A stretch of 15,998 nt of DNA from Candidatus Aminicenantota bacterium. Its GTDB lineage: Bacteria; Acidobacteriota; Aminicenantia; Aminicenantales; Aminicenantaceae. The notes under the pieces were generated by a model. It had not been told where the DNA came from, searched no databases, and worked only from the letters and a program-made list of their open reading frames with translations. A program made the position numbers and the translations under genes. Where the stretch lies: assembly GCA_016926925.1 (NCBI GenBank), contig JAFGNQ010000059.1, positions 1 to 15,998 on the forward strand. The letters run 5' to 3'. The first letter of the stretch is position 1. Each line of letters begins with the position of its first letter. Of this stretch, positions 14,178-15,998 are shown one piece after another.

Positions 14178-14723
14178 ATGGAGGACATACTGACGAAGGG
14201 ACAGCAAAAGATCCTTTTAGACCTGGCACGCCGGGCCATCCGGCACTACATGGATAAAAAATCTACGCTGAAGGCCGAAACAGATGATCCCGTTTTCCGA
14301 GAAAAGAGAGGGGCATTTGTCACGCTCAAGGTGGACAGCCAACTCAGAGGTTGTATCGGTTACGTCCTCCCGCACAAGCCTCTTTTCGGAACAGTCATCG
14401 ATTCCGCCGTTGCCGCAGCCTTCAGGGATTATCGCTTCGCATCTATCGAACAGGAGGAATTGAAAAGCATGCAAGTGGAGATCTCAGTCCTGTCTCTTCC
14501 CAAAACGATCAAAAACGTATCCGAAATCAATATCGGAGAGCACGGTCTCATCATAACCAAAGGGCACCACAAGGGCCTGCTCCTGCCGCAGGTACCCGTG
14601 GAATGGGATTGGGACTTGGAAACTTTCTTGAACCACACCTGCATCAAAGCCGGCTTACCGACAGACGAATGGAAAAAGAAGGCTAAAATTGAAGTATTTT
14701 CCGCCCAAATCTTTTCCGATTAG
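14178..14723 (+). CDS. amrA: AMMECR1-domain protein (AmmeMemoRadiSam system protein A)
   Basis: This 181-residue protein is a full-length AMMECR1 domain. It opens with GQQKILLDLARRAIRHYMD, has GAFVTLKVDSQLRGCIGYVLP with the hallmark Leu56-Arg57-Gly58-Cys59-Ile60-Gly61, then AVAAAFRDYRFASIEQEEL and EISVLSLPKTI, and ends with GLLLPQVPVEWDWDLETFLNHTCIKAGLP. All are family-conserved. In many prokaryotes it is found with a Memo-like protein and a radical SAM enzyme, as one gene or a cluster; its biochemical role is unresolved. No Memo or radical SAM gene is present within this window, so it appears as an orphan here. Translation start is supported by GGGAG eight bases upstream. It follows the small protein at 13766 and precedes the subtilase by 38 bases. 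Cytoplasmic. Confidence 0.94.
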   Translation: MEDILTKGQQKILLDLARRAIRHYMDKKSTLKAETDDPVFREKRGAFVTLKVDSQLRGCIGYVLPHKPLFGTVIDSAVAAAFRDYRFASIEQEELKSMQVEISVLSLPKTIKNVSEINIGEHGLIITKGHHKGLLLPQVPVEWDWDLETFLNHTCIKAGLPTDEWKKKAKIEVFSAQIFSD

Positions 14724-14761
14724 GCTAGACGGCTTCCAACAGGCTTAGAGCGGGTTTTGCC

Positions 14762-15998
14762 ATGATCGAATACGCATCGAAAAAGAAACCGAAGAGAGCA
14801 GAGTTAATCTCCGCTTTGCAGCATTCATCCTCTCGCATCACACTGGGCATGTTTGTATGCTTCCTGTTTTTGTTGACCGCCTCAGGCTCGGTCGCACAAA
14901 AAAAAAGGCGGAATCCCGCTCTCGGGTCGGTATTCACACCCAAAATCAGCGCCAGGCTCCAAGCAAAGATTCTTTCTTCGGGGAACACCGATGGATCCGT
15001 CACGGTTTGGATCTATTTTAGAGATAAGGGCACTGTCTCACAGACCCTTTCCCGGAGAAAACAGGAAGAGATCCAACAGGATTTACTTCCTCACTGCCTC
15101 TGGCGGAGAGCAAAGGTACGCAGCCAGGCCGATCTCATCGACGAGCACGATGCTCCTCTCTATGCTTCCTACATCGATCAAATCATTCCCGAGGTAAAGC
15201 GGGTGCGGACAGTATCACGCTGGCTGAACGCTTTGAGTGCCGAGATCACGGCGGCTCAATTGCAATTCCTCGGGAACTGCGATTTTGTTCGCAAAATCGA
15301 TCTGGTGATGTCCTTCAGGAGAAGCACCCCTTCCTTGTCCGTATCAGAGAAATCGGAAACGGGCAGTCTCCAAAGTCTTAGTTTGGATTACGGGCCCTCT
15401 TTCGGCCAACTGGACCAGATGAACGTCATCCCTCTCCATGAGTCCGGATTCAGCGGCAAAAATGTTGTTGTCTGCCTGCTCGATACAGGATTCCGAAAAA
15501 GCCACGAAATCTTCCGGCAGGCGCATGTCATCGCTGAATGGGACTTCGTCAACAATGACAGCGACGTCGAACAGGAGGTGGAGAATCCTGAGGACTACTC
15601 GGATTCCCACGGCACCGGGACGTGGTCCGTACTCGGAGGGTACAAACCCGGAGAACTCATCGGTCCGGCCTACCAGGCAAGTTTCATCCTGGGAAAGACG
15701 GAAACCTCTTTATTCGAACAGCCTATCGAAGAAGATTATTGGGTGGCCGGCGTGGAATGGGCGGAGGCGCTGGGCGCTGAAGTCATTTCCTCTTCCCTGG
15801 GCTACACTGATTGGTACACCTTTCAGGACATGGATGGGCAGACGGCTGTTACGACCATAGCAGCCAATCGTGCGACAAGTTTGGGAGTCGTAGTTGTCAA
15901 CGCCGTAGGAAACGAGCGAGCAGAAGCATGGGGCCACATCATCGCACCCTCGGACGGTTTCGATGTCATAGCGGTCGGGGCTGTGGACCAGGCGGGAG
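14762..15998 (+). CDS. secreted S8 (subtilisin-like) serine protease, 3' end outside window
   Basis: The frame is open from 14762 to the right edge: 412 visible residues, no stop. Residues about 25-46 (ITLGMFVCFLFLLTASGSVAQ) form the hydrophobic core of a signal peptide, with an unusually long basic N-region if the ATG at 14762 is used; an in-frame ATG at 14849 would shorten it. A candidate propeptide spans about 80-190 (VTVWIYFRDKG...RKIDLVMSFR). The catalytic domain follows: Asp241 in VVVCLLDTGF, His283 in DSHGTGTW, and the oxyanion-hole Asn384 in VNAVGNE. The catalytic Ser and any C-terminal sorting domain lie beyond the window. The enzyme is expected to act outside the cytoplasm after propeptide removal. 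Only a weak purine-rich site precedes the ATG. A run of nine A lies just after the signal peptide. Confidence 0.92.
   Translation, partial: MIEYASKKKPKRAELISALQHSSSRITLGMFVCFLFLLTASGSVAQKKRRNPALGSVFTPKISARLQAKILSSGNTDGSVTVWIYFRDKGTVSQTLSRRKQEEIQQDLLPHCLWRRAKVRSQADLIDEHDAPLYASYIDQIIPEVKRVRTVSRWLNALSAEITAAQLQFLGNCDFVRKIDLVMSFRRSTPSLSVSEKSETGSLQSLSLDYGPSFGQLDQMNVIPLHESGFSGKNVVVCLLDTGFRKSHEIFRQAHVIAEWDFVNNDSDVEQEVENPEDYSDSHGTGTWSVLGGYKPGELIGPAYQASFILGKTETSLFEQPIEEDYWVAGVEWAEALGAEVISSSLGYTDWYTFQDMDGQTAVTTIAANRATSLGVVVVNAVGNERAEAWGHIIAPSDGFDVIAVGAVDQAG

Noticed and set aside
1..15998. CRISPR array, insertion sequence, prophage or dif site
   Set aside because: No regularly spaced repeats, no transposase, no phage structural genes and no recognisable 28-base dif-like sequence were seen. 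The tyrosine recombinase is XerD-like and lies in an operon without mobile-element context.

Overview
This window comes from a Gram-negative-type bacterial chromosome. It carries a complete tripartite RND efflux operon with an outer-membrane TolC-like protein and a lipoprotein adaptor, and several secreted proteins. Base composition looks close to balanced G+C by eye. No phage, IS, CRISPR or integron structure was seen. The gene mix (a bacterial archaeo-eukaryotic release-factor-like protein, an orphan AMMECR1 gene, a large secreted subtilase, a secreted protein of no recognised family) would fit an environmental lineage such as Aminicenantes or Acidobacteriota. That placement is a low-confidence impression, not a result.

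Layout. (1) 1-84: tRNA-Leu(CAG) on the minus strand, cut by the window edge, with its own promoter. (2) 85-507: spacer with two divergent promoters. (3) 508-1653 (+): a baeRF-family protein with a zinc ribbon and a GGW where release factors have GGQ. (4) 8061 down to 1795 (-): operon tetR, tolC-like outer membrane protein, HlyD/AcrA-type lipoprotein adaptor, RND pump. It is driven by a strong sigma70-type promoter that carries two palindromic candidate TetR operators. (5) 8353-9442 (+): an unknown secreted protein overlapping an AhpD/CMD-family gene. (6) 11032 down to 9513 (-): metallo-beta-lactamase-fold hydrolase overlapping a XerD-type tyrosine recombinase. (7) 11227-13506 (+): SAM methyltransferase followed by a DASS (SLC13-type) transporter. 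(8) 13766-15998 (+): a 126-residue protein that may be a degenerate JAB/MPN domain, AMMECR1, and a secreted S8 protease that runs off the right edge.

How the genes work together. The clearest functional unit is the self-regulated efflux operon: the regulator is the first gene of the transcript it probably represses, and the pump parts follow with tight spacing or a 4-base ATGA overlap. The other units are short two- or three-gene operons whose members do not form an obvious pathway.

The most interesting structural pattern is in gene starts. Several first genes of transcription units (8353, 11227, 13766/13769 and 11032) have a good -10 box only 5-9 bases before the start codon, and the plus-strand ones lack a Shine-Dalgarno site. 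Internal operon genes mostly keep a Shine-Dalgarno site or a stop-start overlap. This predicts widespread leaderless transcription in this organism. Other points worth a second look are the altered GGQ loop in the baeRF protein, the twin operators of the efflux operon, the small protein before the orphan AMMECR1 gene, and the uncharacterised secreted protein coupled to an AhpD-like gene. I did not find a clearly new multi-gene system.
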